Origin: Mortierella alpina
Lineage: Eukaryota > Mortierellomycota > Mortierellomycetes > Mortierellales > Mortierellaceae
Assembly (NCBI GenBank): GCA_029449245.1
Contig: JANATF010000018.1
Location: 124,001 to 188,000 of the forward strand
Direction: 5' to 3'
DNA length: 64,000 bases
Part shown: piece by piece, positions 63,201-64,000 of the stretch
Layout: every line of letters starts with the position of its first letter
Position numbering within the stretch: the stretch's first letter is position 1
Notes under the pieces: model-generated
What the model was told of the DNA's origin: nothing
Database searches by the model: none
Seen by the model: the letters and a program-made list of their open reading frames with translations, nothing else
Position numbers and translations under genes: made by a program

Positions 63201-63437
63201 TCCCTATTGTTAGACTGTTTGGGGACACTTACACTGTGCATGCGCAAGGCGCTCATGGTAGCAGCAGTGGCCGGCGCTCTTGTCGTGGATGTGCGAGCAG
63301 GTGCACTCGAGCGGCGACTGGGCACTGCAGGGTGAGGACGGGGACGAGGGCGAGAGTGGTCGGTCGTCGACGGGGCTCTGCTGTGAGGAAGCCCAGCAGC
63401 AGAGGGCTTTCTGGAGCGACGAGGCCATGTCTAGCAT
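60208..63437 (-). CDS. rhodanese plus dual-specificity phosphatase (MAPK-phosphatase type)
   Basis: Protein phosphatase of the MKP architecture, expected to dephosphorylate Thr/Tyr of MAP kinases. Three exons, 63437-63233, 62887-60551 and 60446-60208, give 926 aa in phase. The N-terminus contains a Cys/His-rich cluster (ECTCSHIHDKSAGHCCYHER) followed by a helical KLHKQHADLQQKRLQQMIDP, which is only continuous after splicing exon 1 to exon 2. After a long S/T/P-rich region comes a rhodanese-like domain (LILDLRPNPDFHPLFITNSI, then VVILDQDMKSGEENFGRSAS). The C-terminal phosphatase domain starts ISCILPNFLYLGPEIVNEVQ. The active site is VHCKAGKSRS with nucleophile C859. The start is the first ATG of exon 1 (MLDMASSLQK); MASS, three codons on, is the alternative. 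Confidence 0.85.
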
Positions 63438-64000
63438 CTCCTGGTAGCGGTTATGTGGATAGTCGTCGTTGCCAAGGTGGGATCGTGGCGTAGTCGCTGC
63501 TAGGTTTCTTCCTGTAGGGGGTGGCTGTTGCTGGTGCTGCTGATGATTAAACAGAGTGTGGGTTGAATGGAATGGAAGAGCGAGCGGAGCGAGAGAGGAG
63601 GTGCGGTCGAGGCTTGTGCAGCAGACGTAGGAAGCTACTTATTTGTCCACTAGTGTGTTTCAAATGAATAAGTGAATGTGCGCTGCGTTCGGTGTTGGTG
63701 AGCAGAGTGGGGCGACAGAGGAGTGACAATGTGCTATAAGGCTCGGCGAATGTGAATGTGAATGTGAATTGCGAATGTGAATGAGCGAATGAAAGAACCG
63801 AAAGGGAATGTGTGAGGAGAAGGAAGAGAGAGAAGAGAGAGAAGAAAAAGACAGACGTCAAAAAGGCACCAGAAAAGGAGGGAAAAAAAAGTACGCAAGG
63901 GCAATATAAAGAAAGGCCAGCACTCAATACGCAAATGAATCGCAATATAAATATCTGCTCCTTATTGAATACAGCTGTCAGAAATAGAATGTTGGTCAGA
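63438..64000. other. promoter and 5' flank of phosphatase gene, right edge
   Basis: Contains an imperfect GTGAAT/GCGAATG repeat at 63747-63791 and a purine-rich stretch near 63810-63890. On the minus strand a TTTATATT element lies at 63903-63910. No gene was seen. Confidence 0.45.

Noticed and set aside
63547-63945. minus-strand reading frame with hydrophobic F/L/S-rich translation at the right edge
   Set aside because: The composition comes from purine-rich simple sequence in the phosphatase promoter and there is no conserved feature.

Overview
The window looks like a nuclear contig from an early-diverging filamentous fungus, most likely in the Mortierella group (Mortierellaceae). The reasons are many short GT-AG introns (about 45-240 nt), CT-rich 5' leaders, F-box/LRR genes, and very large NACHT-pentapeptide-WD40 proteins of a kind I associate with that group. 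The lineage call is an inference from family content, with no marker gene read.

Region 1 (1-24000) is ordinary gene-dense housekeeping DNA. In order it holds an SPF30/SMNDC1-type splicing factor (-), a Skt5/Chs4-type chitin synthase activator ending in a CaaX box (-), an ankyrin protein (+), a stomatin-like protein with two micro-exons (+), a secreted EcsC-like protein (+), a hypothetical protein (-), a hypothetical basic, probably nuclear protein (-), a Mit_KHE1-type mitochondrial membrane protein (+), the ribosome-assembly GTPase NOG1 (+), and a seven-exon Argonaute with an intact DEDH slicer tetrad (-). Exon joins were worked out by hand and keep the frame throughout.

Region 2 (24400-51100) is an accessory, rearranged region. 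A broken F-box/LRR gene abuts the 3' stump of an NLR-like gene. Two full-length NLR-like genes (27187-32529 and 34270-39585) follow in a tandem array with a period of about 7.08 kb. A third, heavily mutated copy lies at 41006-45046. Each full copy has an alpha-helical N-terminal half, a NACHT NTPase, a short pentapeptide linker and 14 WD40 blades. The two intact copies are nearly identical up to the pentapeptide linker and then carry different WD40 sensors. In copy 1, twelve blades are almost identical 126-bp repeats that differ mainly at a few codons, the pattern expected of a rapidly diversifying recognition surface. The array is followed by a decayed gene, an intact F-box/LRR gene, a second F-box/LRR gene interrupted by one stop codon, and a third F-box fragment.

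Region 3 (51500-64000) is ordinary again: a small secreted cysteine-rich protein with a very GC-rich tail, a RluA-family RNA pseudouridine synthase (six exons), a PA14-domain coiled-coil protein (five exons, -), and a rhodanese plus dual-specificity phosphatase of the MAP-kinase-phosphatase type (three exons, -).

The strongest candidate for a little-described system is the NLR-like tandem array with swapped and homogenised WD40 sensors, next to F-box/LRR relics and downstream of an active-looking Argonaute. A role in recognition (non-self, symbiont or virus sensing) is an inference from architecture only.
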